Shown one piece after another: positions 34,967 to 45,890 of a stretch of DNA of 64,000 nt. Source of the stretch: Lactarius indigo (lineage: Eukaryota > Basidiomycota > Agaricomycetes > Russulales > Russulaceae). The notes below the pieces were generated by a model, which searched no databases, was not told the DNA's origin, and saw nothing but the letters and a program-made list of their open reading frames with translations. Positions within the stretch are counted from its first letter, which is position 1. The number at the start of each line of letters is the position of its first letter. The DNA lies in NCBI GenBank assembly GCA_025766275.1, contig JAFKAC010000020.1, positions 248,001-312,000 on the forward strand, written 5' to 3'. Position numbers and translations under genes: made by a program.

Positions 34967-36625
34967 ATGTCTGGTTCATTTTCACCAACGCAACTCCCGC
35001 CGCCGTCACCTCCAGGTCTTGAGCAGAGTCAAGCCTCGGCGCTCGGTCCAGGCATCGCAAGCCTATTTGTCCAGGGGATAGAAACTGGACTCGTCCTCGC
35101 TCAGTTTTCTCAGTGGTTCTCCGTACCTGAGCGCAGCGAGAGCCCCGTTTTATCTACCGTCGTGATATTTGTGACCGCAGTTGGGCTGTACGCTTCTTTA
35201 GGACTCTTAACTGTATGGTTTCATTATTTATTCCCACTCATTAAGTGCGCAGTCTGGGATATGTTTTGCATCTGCGTGGTGCGAATACGTACAGAAATTT
35301 GGGACGTTCGTACGTGTCGTTCTCTCTCACTTTGCTGCATCAGTGACACGCCTCTAACGCTTGAGTTGTGTCTCAGCCGCTCCCGGGCTGGGAAGATTAC
35401 GTTCACTCAATCCCAGTGCGTGGAGAGTCCCCCTTGTCTACAGCTCCTAATCCTGTTGCAGACCCTGGTCATATCGTTTCCTGTTCAAGCTTTGATGATT
35501 CGACGTTGTTATTACGTTCGCTCTCAACCATGTCACATAGTCTCTCCCACTTGACTAAGCCGACTAGATTTTGGGCAAGAACATGTTTATCGTCGTCAGT
35601 AGCTTCTCCCGTCACCAAAAGTATGTTGAACTGTTTCTTATTCAGACTCCGCTCTTGTTACTTCTAGTGGCCTCGGTGGTCACGTCACTATGGTCAATAG
35701 TGTCAGCCTTTCGTTTTTACGCCAGTGTCGTTGCAGAGGGCCCTCTTCGTTTGCTCCAGGTAATCAGGCATATCTTGGCCTTGTAAGTACTCCACGTGCT
35801 CCTAGATAAATCCCCTCTGTAAACGTTTACAGTCTTAATGTCTGTCCTTCTCCCCTCAGGTATGTTCGCCATCACTAATGTGCTGCAAACATCCGACTTT
35901 TCTCAGTCCTGGACCTCACTCTTACTGTTGTCTGTGCGTCTTCCGTGCTTCCCGTTACATTGGCTTCACGTACTCATCCATCACGCTAAGTGCTTCACTA
36001 TCTCACCCGAACAATGAAGCGGGTGTATGCCAGTCACAAACGCAAGGTGTGTCTCACGCACTTGTGGAGATGCTTGTTATGCGTGCTCAGCTTCTGTTGG
36101 GATTATAGCGAATCTCTCATCTCGTGAACGTCGCGTGGCAGTCTGCCCTGCCACCGACTATCTGCGCCATCTGTATGTCCGTATTCTACATCCAGTTCGC
36201 AACTGCACGTATAGTACGTGCCCCCATTTCCCCTGTTTAGGATTCTTTCGGTGTCTTGTTCGTATGAGCTCGCTAGAGAGACGGACGCTGACGATCGGCC
36301 TTCCGTGCTCAGAAAGGATTTCAGCTCTGGTTGCCAATTTTCCAGCAGACGATCGGGAAGCTCTACGTTATTTCCCTATTCTACATGATGTGCGTCGCCT
36401 CGATATCGCCTGCATTTCGGCGGTCCACACACCACTTCTGACATCGTAACTAGCAACGCTCAGCCCCTACAACCGGACGAGCGGCCTACAACCATCATGT
36501 CGACTCTCACTGTTCCAACGGAGGCCATGTATACATTCACGCGGGAAGCCCCGGGGAGAGACACTTCGTGCGGTGATATTACGGCAGAGCGTGGAAGGGA
36601 AAGGACCATCAACTTTTCTGTATAG
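34967..36625 (+). CDS. DUF6534-type membrane protein, array copy E, with a frame discrepancy
   Basis: ATG 34967, stop TAG 36623-36625. N-terminus MSGSFSPTQLPPPSPPG. Exons 1-6 are open with GLFVQGIETGLVLAQFSQWF (first residues SLFV here), PVQALMIRRCYY and LLLLLVASVVTSLWS. At the end of exon 6 (35755-35783) the copy has one base more than its paralogues before the GTAAGT donor, so exons 7 and later are read out of phase until the stop. The out-of-phase frame happens to stay open over several exons. Exons 9-12 keep LHYLTRTMKRVY, NVAWQSALPPTICAIC and IGKLYVISLFYMM in the ancestral phase. So the protein is truncated or altered unless this is an error. Confidence 0.75.
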
Positions 36626-38624
36626 CCGACTGTCTCCGTTTTTCAAACCATTACAATTTTATTTTTCCTTTCGTTTACACATTAGTACTATACAGAAGAC
36701 CCGAACCAAGGGCGCTTGGTCAGATTCTAACTACTTGTCGCATTCATTACCTGCGTCCATACACACACAGTGTTGCTGCGTCGTCGTAGCGCACAGAAAT
36801 AGAGCCAGGGAACCTCCTGGGAGCCAGTATGGCTCAGGTGTGCAAGACCTCCAAAGAGTCCGAGCAGCTTGCTCTCACCCATATAGTATGCGACGTGGCG
36901 CGTAGTATGATAAATGCCAAGACTTTTCGCACTCACAGGTCTGTCCGTGACTACAAAACGACCGTGGTCGTCCATCGTGTGGCGTCATCTGCGTTGAGTC
37001 ACAAATCGACAACAAACACCTCAAGACCACTGGCAGCTGCGAGGTAACGGTCCGGCCCGAACCGGTGGCCGTAATGCTGACCTTCCTAATTTGGAAACGA
37101 TACACCCTCGCAACTTGCTGAGCATGATGTTGGTTTCATTCTCAACGTGTCGGGGGACATGGCCACCGCGTGGATCGGGACGTTATAGATTGAAGGGAAG
37201 GGAATTTTATGTCGAGGAAGAAGCAAGAAACCTGCAAGAGATACACAAGCTACGTATTGTGAAGCGATACATAGGTTTCAGTACCCCTGGACACGTGCTA
37301 CCTCATAGGCCCCATTCGTTCAAGTTCGCTCAAAAACAATACGCTATGCCTCTGCTCATTACGTACACCCCCCCTAGACCGCCAAAGGTGTGGGTTACTG
37401 TAGAATTTAATGTCGTTGCAGTATTTGCATCGTGAGGGGCTAAACAAGGTGATCATGAGCCCGTACAAACCCCGTTCCAGCAAAGTACCTACAGTTAGTG
37501 CCAGTGATGACACCTGTCCAGAGACCATTGATTACTGCATCCCAGGCACTTCTTTCTGACCCTCTTTACCGGGTTCCCCTCAGTACAGTCGGGGTGGTGT
37601 GAACGCTCGGGCCCAGCTCGGCCCTCTCGTAAATGGGAGATATGCGACACAAGGGCTTGGTTGGATCTTTAGCTTGACTGGGGTAGTTAGGCAGCCAGCG
37701 CGCAACCTTGCAGGTTGGAGGTTAGGTCCAATAGTAAGATGGCCCGTCAATCGCCCTGACTCAGAATTGTTCTTGGCCTCGGAGTCTTGGAGCTTCTCAG
37801 CCCCGGATGTAAAAACAAAGCTTTACTAAATGTATTATTCAACCATGACAAAAGAGAAGATTAGAATTGAAATACGCTGCACTACCAAAATGCAATTCGT
37901 GAGAACGTCACAAGTGCCCTACTACCTCACCCTATTGTGTCGAAGGGTTCTGCGCTGGCTGTAACTTGTAAGTGTTTGCATTGCATCTGATTCACCTGAT
38001 TGGACCTCGTTTGTTTTTTCAAAACCATGTTTTGATGATTTGTGGTGTTTGACGTCAGTCGAACTCAAGCTGCCAGCCAATCAGCGTCTATCGGCTAAAT
38101 CGTTTTCGTCGCCGTCTCGGAACCACCCAATTTTGTCTGCACATTTCAAAGACTTCAACACGGATGATTGTACAGTGTACAGGTTCGGAGCGACTTGTCC
38201 TCAGAATTTTTTTCTACCTCCTGTGTTGAGCTGTACTCAGTTGCAAAAAAAAGCTTCTCTAGTGGATCTCTTGAGTTACCAAGCGACTTTATCTTGCTGG
38301 GATCAAGACCGGGACCTGAGAAAAGTTACTCTCAGGGATCCGGTTATAACATCCTAAAGCGGGGTCGGAAAAGAAAGTTTGTGAGTTGGCCGTTGACAGC
38401 CAAAATTGCACCAGGCCCAAATGCCTCAACCGTGACCCCACTTGGCACTCACTGGCACATCTAGCCGTTCTGACAACTGCGAATGGCTGAGCACCACAAC
38501 TTAGCACGACCGACGGTATCAATAAATAATTGGCTGCAGAATTTGAACCCTCTACCTCAAATCCGCACCTTCCTTCGTTCCCATTATCTCTGCGTTAAAC
38601 CAGCCAATTTGCGGGGACAGCATC
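36626..38624. other. Intergenic between array copies E and F
   Basis: The longest spacer in the array core. Frames at 36829-37047 and 37091-37435 (plus) are open but show no family features. From about 37500 the duplicated 5' flank of copy F begins, matching 22130-23146 and 41580-42770 in order. A TATA-like AATAAATAATTGG is at 38521-38533. Confidence 0.5.
38521..38533 (+). promoter_or_regulatory. TATA-like element upstream of array copy F
   Basis: AATAAATAATTGG about 92 bp before ATG 38625, same context as in copy A. Confidence 0.45.
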
Positions 38625-40303
38625 ATGTCTGGTTCGGTTCCGCCAATGCAGCTCCCACCGCAACCATCGCCGCCACTCTTGGGTCTTACGCAGAGTCAAG
38701 CCTTGGTACTCAGTCCTGGCGTTGCGGGCTTATTCATTCAGGGGATAGAGTCTGGTCTCGTCATCGCCCAGTTCTCTCAGTGGTTCACCGCACTTGACCG
38801 GAGCGAGAGTTCTCTTATAACCACCATCGTCATATTTGTGACCGCAGTTGGACTGTACGTGCCTTCCAGTCTTTGAACTATGTGACCTGATTGTCAATGA
38901 CTGTTTACGAAGTGCCCAGTCGGGAATATCTTTTGCATCTGCTTGGTCCAAGTATGTGCAGCATTTTGGGATGTTTGTACGTGTAGCTTTTCTGCTGCTT
39001 CCTACATCAGTGACACGCCTCTAATGCTCGAATTACGCCCCAGCTGCTCCCAGCCTGGGAGGATAGTGTTCACTCAATCCCAGTGCGTGGGGGATCTGTC
39101 TTGTCTCATATCTCTTAATCTTGTTGCAGACCCTGGTCATATCGGTTCCCGTTCAAGCTTTGATGATTCAACGCTGCTATTACGTTCGTTCTCGACCATT
39201 TTTCATAGTCCCTCCCACCTGACTAGACCGACCAGCTTGTTGGCAAGAATATGACCACCATTGTGAGTTAGCTCTGCCCGTCGCCGAGAGTACGCTGAGC
39301 CATTTCTTACTCAGACTCCGCTCCTGTTACTTCTAGTGGGCTCAATAGCCATGACACTTTGGTCAATAGTCTCGATTCTTCGTCTTTACATCGTCGTCGT
39401 TGCGAAGAACCCCTTTGTTTTGCTCCATGGATTCGGCATATCTTGGCCTTGTAAGCACTCAACCAATTCCTAGAGAAAAACCTTTTCGAAGCATTTACAG
39501 TCTTGATGTCTGTCCTTCTCCCTTCGAGTAAGTCTGGCGTCGCTCATAATATACTGAAAACATCTAACATTTCTTAGTCCTAGACCTCATTCTTTCTGGC
39601 ATATGTACGTCGTCCGCGCCTCCCGTGATATTGGCTTCACGTGCTTATAGTTGAATTTATTACTCCAAGTGCTTCATTATCTCACACGAACGATGAAGCA
39701 GGTTTATTCCCCCCGTACACGTAGGGTGTGTCTTTTCTGTTTATAGAGAACGATTGTGGTGCGTACTCAGCCTGCTCCTGTCGGGAACTACAGCGTATCT
39801 CTCGCCTCGTGAACATCGTTTGGCAATCTGCACTGCCACCGACTCTCTGCGCCGTCTGCTTGTCTGCACTCTATATCCAGTATGTAACATCGCATCAAGT
39901 AAGTGCCTATTTCTGCCCCTCTTCGGGATTTTTTTCGGGGTTTTGTTCGCGAGAGCTCGCTGGAGCGACGGACACTGACAATCCTCTTCCTTGTACTCAG
40001 AAACAATTGCAACTCTGGATGCCGGTCATCCAGCAGATGATTGGAAAGCTCTACGTACTTTCTCTGTTTCACATGATGTGTGTTACCTCAGTACCGCCTG
40101 ATTCACACACCATTTCTGATGTCAAAACTAGCAACGGTCACCCCTTGGAATCAGACGAGCGACCTACAACTATCATATCAACGCTCACTGTGCCAGCGGA
40201 CTCCGTTTATACGTTCACGCGGGAAGCCCGAGGGAGAGACGATCCGCACAGTGATATTGCGGCGGAGCATGGAACGGCAAGGGCCGTTGACCTTGCTGTA
40301 TAG
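38625..40303 (+). CDS. DUF6534-type membrane protein, array copy F
   Basis: Open across twelve exons from ATG 38625 to TAG 40301-40303. N-terminus proline-rich (MSGSVPPMQLPPQPSPPL). Seen: GLFIQGIESGLVIAQFSQWF, PVQALMIQRCYY (R to Q in the usual IRRCYY), NIVWQSALPPTLCAVC and IGKLYVLSLFHMM. Tail complete (EARGRDDPHSDIAAEHG, ending DLAV). It shares the upstream TATA-like element and the downstream conserved element with copies A and G, so the whole unit from promoter to 3' flank was copied. Confidence 0.82.
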
Positions 40304-42770
40304 TCGACAGGTTCACCTTTCAACCCATTGCAATTCTTTTGTGTTTTTATTTTCCCCTTTCGTCTTTGCATTGCTGTACAAAAAACTGGAACCATAGACA
40401 CTCATACACGTCGTTTTGTATTCAATATATGAAAAGCACAGACACTACACGCCGAGTCGCGTAGTATAGAGGAACATGACGCCTCCCTGACCATTCAACA
40501 GCACTAGCAGCGCTCTCCTTGCGTCAGGCTCACGAAGCGGTCGATGTGGCACCACGTGTTTCGTTGTGAAATAAAAGTTCAATGACTAGAAAATGGATTG
40601 GGAGATTTGAACAGTTCATATCAGATAGAATCTGGGACGTACCAGTACAGTACGGGTGAGAAACAAATTTCCCAGAACCAGCGGGTATATGATAGGCGCA
40701 TGTGAGCCGTAGGGCAGTAGGCTCCCGAGGGGTTTTCGGGTGCCACCTTCAACACGCCATTTCTGCGCGGCCAAGGAGACGACAACGATAACGAGCGTCC
40801 CATCTGAAACTGCAAAAAAATCAGGATGTGGTCTGTTGTACGGCTTCAGATGCCAAAATCAAGAAACAGATATCCCGGGGAAGGCAGTGTTCAAAACGCG
40901 ACGGCCAGTGAGCGCTGAGCGCTGAGCAGGCGCCATAGAGGTCCCGGACTGAAATCTCGAACCGGAGGTACTGGACTTGGTGCAGATGCGACCTTGAATG
41001 CGACTGCTGGACTCGAGTGACAAGAGACCAAAAAACAGAGAAACAGACGCTGCGCAGCTCTGTGTCTAGCAGATCTCGAAGGTGCGAAAATATGTTGATC
41101 TGTACCAAGAAGTGCCAAAGCGTGGCGTGAAGTGTAAGTCAAGGTGAAAGGGATAGCACTCTGAGTGGGAATCCGAGCACCGCGGCGCGGGTGCATTTGA
41201 TGTGCCCAGTGCGGGGATGGGTACCCCGAAACGAGGGCATATGGCATGTACTAGAAGGTGCAGGGATCGCTATTTCTTGTGCCCCTGCAAACGGGAACAC
41301 CGCTACAATCCATAGCACAGTATATGGTAGCAGCTTGAGCGACCACATTCCTTGCATGGAGGCTAGTAGATCGGCATTGTGTAGGAAGAAAGGACGTAGA
41401 TACTGCGAGGAGCGGTGTGCTTGAATGAAGTCACAATACCAAAATGCAATGGCATAGAAGGGGGACACTGTCGGACGTTAAAAAAAGCTGAGAACGAGCG
41501 TAGGGGTATAGCCGGTGTCATCCAACGTAGGTGATTACCTACTACAGTAGAGCGGGTACTATACAACACTGAGAGTGAATAATGGCCTGAGCACCAATCA
41601 CGTAGGTAAGATACCTGGCCCGCAGACCATTGGTCAGTGTATTTCCAAGCCACTTCTTTCCAAATCTCCCTCAATGTGGTGTGCGCGCTTGAGGCTCTCA
41701 TGAATAGGTGACTGTTAGACACGCGACATGAAGATTTGACGAATTATGACATCTCGAGACCTCGCAGGTTGTAGGTTGGGTCCAATAATTTCATTGGGGT
41801 TTCCCGTCATTCATTCTAAGCTGTTCAACCCTTTCTACAGAGACTCGGACTCGGATGGCAAAAGCCGCGGCGTAACTGGATTGAGTAATTGGTCGAGTAA
41901 AATTACTCAAAAGGTTTAACTTGATCATTTGAAATACACTACACCACAATTCCGTTTCCGATTCGTGAGGCTACGACCCTCTACCAAAGTGCTCTATTAC
42001 CGCAACCTATCGACTTGAAGAGTTCCACACTTGAACTTTCACGGGATACAGGGAAAGGACAATGGTGCTTTGCATCTGCTTCTTTGGATCTATGGTGTTT
42101 GGTTTGACGTCAATCCGGCTCAAGCCGCCGGCCCATCAGCGCCTGTTGGCGGCACTCTGTCGGCTGTCGTCGTTGTCGTCTTGGAACCCCCCAATATTTT
42201 GTCTTAACATTTCAAAAACTTCAAGGTGAACGGTTCTAGTACGATTCAGTTCTGTACGGAAGGAACTTCACGGTGACTCGGACTTCGGAATCGGAACCTT
42301 CTTTCTACTGCATTGTGCCCTCTTCCTGTGTTGGCCTGCACTGATACTCGTCGCAAAATTCGGCTTCTCTAGTCGATCTTCCGGGTTCCCAAGCGACTTT
42401 TATCACGCTATCATAACCAAGACTAGGACTCAAGTAAGATACTTACGGCCTCAGTCATGACTCATGACATCATAAAGTTAGAGACAACTGTTTCATCAGG
42501 TGGGAAAAGAGAGTTTGCGGGTCGGCTGTTGCCAGCCAGGTCCAATGCCCCAGGCACGGGGGCACCCACTGACACTGTAGTTCTACGGTTCCCGTTCTCA
42601 TAGACTCGGATGGCTGAGTGTGTAGCTTGGCGTCCACAACCAACCTTATAAATAAAGTAATTGGTCGCACGTTTTGCATCGACCCTCTATTATAAACCCG
42701 CATCTTCTTTCCTTCCTTCTACCGTCTCTGACTCTCTGCATCGGACCAGCCAGTTCACGGGGACAGCACC
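40304..42770. other. Intergenic between array copies F and G
   Basis: It contains the 3'-flank element of F (about 40517-40546). On the minus strand between 41500 and 40620 several open frames could be exons of an unrecognised gene: one has a signal-like helix (MWSLKLLPYTVLWIVAVFPF), another reads DLLDTELRSVCFSVFWSL. I cannot join them with confidence. From about 41580 the duplicated 5' flank of copy G starts. Confidence 0.45.
42647..42665 (+). promoter_or_regulatory. TATA-like element upstream of array copy G
   Basis: TATAAATAAAG followed by TAATTGG, about 106 bp before ATG 42771. Confidence 0.5.
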
Positions 42771-44446
42771 ATGTCTGGTTCAGTTCCACCACCGCAGCTC
42801 CCACCGCAGTCTTCATCACCACCACCCCCACCGAGTTTTACACAGGGTCAGGCCTCGGTACTTGGTCCAGGCATCGCGGGTTTATTCATCCAGGGGATAG
42901 AAACCGGCCTTGTCTTCGCCCAGTTCTCTCAGTGGTTTGCCGCGCTTGACCGCAGCGAGAGCTCCGTTATAATTACCATCGTCATATTTGTGACCCTGGT
43001 TGGATTGTACGTATCTTCCTTGTCTCTAAGATTATTCATCATGTGACCCCATTTTTTTTTTACCGTTCATGAAGTGCGCAGTCAGGAATGTGCTTTGCGT
43101 CTGCTTGGCGAAACTATGTACAGCAATTTGGAACGGTCGTACGTATCGCCTTTCTGCCGCAGCATTGGGTGACGCGCCCTAACGTTTGTGTGGTGCCTCA
43201 GCTGCTCCCGGGCTGGGAGGATTACGTTCAGCCAATACCGGTGCGTTGGGAATCCCACTTGTCTCATAACTCCTAATTCCGTTTGTAGAACCTGGTCATA
43301 TCGGTTCCCGTTCAAGCTCTGATGATTCGGCGCTGCTATTACGTTTGTTCTCAACTACATCCCATAGTCCCTTCTATTTGACTAGATCGACCAGATTGTA
43401 AACAAGAACCTGTTCATCATCGTCAGTGGCACCACCATCCGCACCAAGAATACGCTGAATTATTTCTTAGATACCGCTCGTGTTACTTCTAGTGGGGTCG
43501 ATAGCCATGACACTATGGTCAATGGTTTCAATATTTCGTTTTTATAACATTCTCGTTGAGAGGGACCCCTTTGTCTTGCTCAAAGTGGTTGACGTATCTT
43601 GGCCCTGTAAGCGCTCGACCCGTTCCCAGAGAAAGCTTTTTTTTTTTTTGAAACATTTGCAGTCTTGATGTCTGTCCTTCTCCCTTCGGGTAAGTCTACC
43701 GTCACTCATAATGTAATGCAAACGTCTAACCTTCCTCAGTCCTCGACATTATTCTTTCTGGCATATGTGCGTCGTTCGTACTTCCCATGGCAGTCCTCAT
43801 GATCGAATGTATCACCCCAAGCGCTACACTATCTCACACGAACGATGAAGCAGGTGTATGCTCCTCATACACGTAAGGTGTGTTTTGTGTACTCATGGAG
43901 AATGGCCGCTCTGTGTACTCAACTTCTGTCGGGAACCGTAGCTAATCTCTCGTCTGGTAAACATCATATGGCAATCTGCACTGCCACCGACTTTATGCGC
44001 CATCTGCGTGGCCGTACTCTACATTCGATATACGACCGTGCGTCAAGTAAGTGCCCCCTACTCATTGTTCTTTCGGCATCTTGTTCGAGAGCCACTGACG
44101 TGATGGACGCTGACGACGTCTTAGAATCAATTGCAGCTCTGGATGCCGATTGTTCAACAGGTGATCGGGAAGCTCTACGTTCTCTCGCTGTTTTACATAA
44201 TGTGCGTCACATCAGTCTCGTCGGTTGCTCGTCGGCATTCCAGTGGTTCACATAGCCTTTCTGACGTCGTCTAGCAACGCCCAACCGCCACAACCAGACG
44301 AGCGATCTACGACGTTCATATCGACACTTACTGTGCCAGCGGAGGCATTGCATACGTTCATGCGGGAAGCCCGAGGGGGAGATGTTTCACGCGGTGAAAT
44401 TACCGCGGGACGTGGGCCGGCAAGGACCGTCGACTTTGACGTGTAA
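42771..44446 (+). CDS. DUF6534-type membrane protein, array copy G
   Basis: Open across twelve exons from ATG 42771 to TAA 44444-44446. Longest proline-rich N-terminus of the set (PPPQLPPQ, then PPPPPSF). Seen: GLFIQGIETGLVFAQFSQWF, AQSGMCFASAWRNYVQQFG, PVQALMIRRCYY, NIIWQSALPPTLCAIC and IGKLYVLSLFYIM. Tail complete (EARGGDVSRGEITAGRG, ending DFDV). This copy was used to fix the second and third exon borders because its frame is unambiguous there. Probably functional. Confidence 0.84.
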
Positions 44447-45188
44447 TCGAGAGTCTCCATTTTTCAAACCTTCACCGTTCCTTCCTTCCTTTTTCTTTTC
44501 TTTCGGCTCGCCTTACTGTAGAGGAGACCCGAAGACAGAACGCTTGGTCGCATTCATGACCTTTTTTTTTTTTTGCGTTCGTTACTTCTTTCGCACCCAC
44601 TCCCTATTGAGATTCAGCGCGTCCATGCGCGACGTTCCCGCATTTCCGATACATTTCCGCTGTCTGCCTGTCTGCCTTAGTATCCGTCTAAACTAAAGCT
44701 TTTCCGTCATGTTCTGTCACTCCTTAGCACGACGTTTGTACGTCCTAGACTTCTTACTCAGTAGTTAAATACTTTCGTTCGCTAGTACCGTCCACCTTGG
44801 TCATCGCCCGTACGCGATTCTTGAGGTGAGAAACATTACCACTCGTTACCTTACAGTTCACTTACGCCTGGATAGACTTTCCGTGTTATCCAGTTCGCTC
44901 CGCGCGCGTGTTCCGTGCTCTCGAAACTATCCATAACCTACACTCCCTACATGACACTCTTTTGCTGTACTTAGTATATGATACGCGCATGTCAAGTTGC
45001 GCACCCCTTCACAACTGCCCTGACAATTTCCCATAGTGCTCTCCTTGGGTAGACGTCACGAAGCGGTCGGTGGTGGTATCTTGGAAGTGCTGTTTAGATA
45101 TCCGGGTTTGACTGGTGAAATCTAAGACAGAAAGGAGAGATTTGGAGAACGATTCCTATTCGACGGTATCTGAGACGTGCCAGTACGG
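44447..45188. other. 3' flank of copy G
   Basis: No gene. The shared downstream element lies at about 45041-45072 (CTCCTTGGGTAGACGTCACG then AAGCGGTCG). Confidence 0.5.
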
Positions 45189-45640
45189 TCGAGAGAACTG
45201 GGTAGAGGCGAGACCAGCTTCTATCCCCTAGATGAATAAGCCTACGATGCCTGAGCCGAGCGCTGAGGATTGACCCTGCGGGAGCTGTGTTGGTGGAACC
45301 TAACCGGACATGATGTTGTCCCTGACTCCCTGCTAATTAACAGATTTTACTAATAGACAGTAAGAGGGAGAGAATGAAAGTGCGGGGTTGGGGTAGAGGT
45401 TCAAATGTTGCGATGTGAGAACACCCAACCAACTATTGAGGTCGGTTGTAGACGCTGGGAGCGCGGACTCGGCCATTCGCGTCAAAACGGCTACGTGCCA
45501 GGTGGTACTGTACCTGGAGGATTTGGCCTGGTGTAATTTTGGTAATGGCGGGTCACACCTTCTCTTGCCTCTTAGAACAGTTAGGGGAGTTCAGGGTGTC
45601 ATAAACCGGAGCCTTGAGTAACCCATGTGAGTCCCCGCCG
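45189..45640 (-). pseudogene. Inverted 5' stub of a DUF6534-type gene with its promoter (copy H)
   Basis: Read on minus from ATG 45311, the first about 40 codons match exon 1 of the array genes (PPTQLPQGQSSALGSGIVG, then GIEAGL) but contain a TAG at codon 4 and another after GLFI. The similarity stops near 45189; no later exon follows. Upstream (45312 to about 45640) it resembles the array 5' flank, including a CTACGTGCCAGGTGGTAC-like block. So it is a truncated inverted duplicate marking one border of the array. Confidence 0.8.
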
Positions 45641-45890
45641 TGGTCCCAGCATAATCAAGTTGCAGGAAACCAAGACATCACTGCATCACTAGCGAAGCCT
45701 ATTCAAACGGTTTGTAACTTGCAAAGAGGACTCCGACACGGACATGTGGGCGTCTATTACGTCATAAATGTATCGATTGAAAAAAATTTGATCAAATCTC
45801 ATCGAATCGCACGCGTCTCATCGCGATTTCATCCTCTCCATCCTCTTCCACCACCACATCTTTCTTCATTAAAATTACATTAGTGCAGAG

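Noticed and set aside
35960..36000. Premature TAA in array copy E before the LHYLTRTMK block
   Set aside because: Comparison of the seven copies shows that this stretch is an intron (GTGCGTC to a CTAAG acceptor), not coding.
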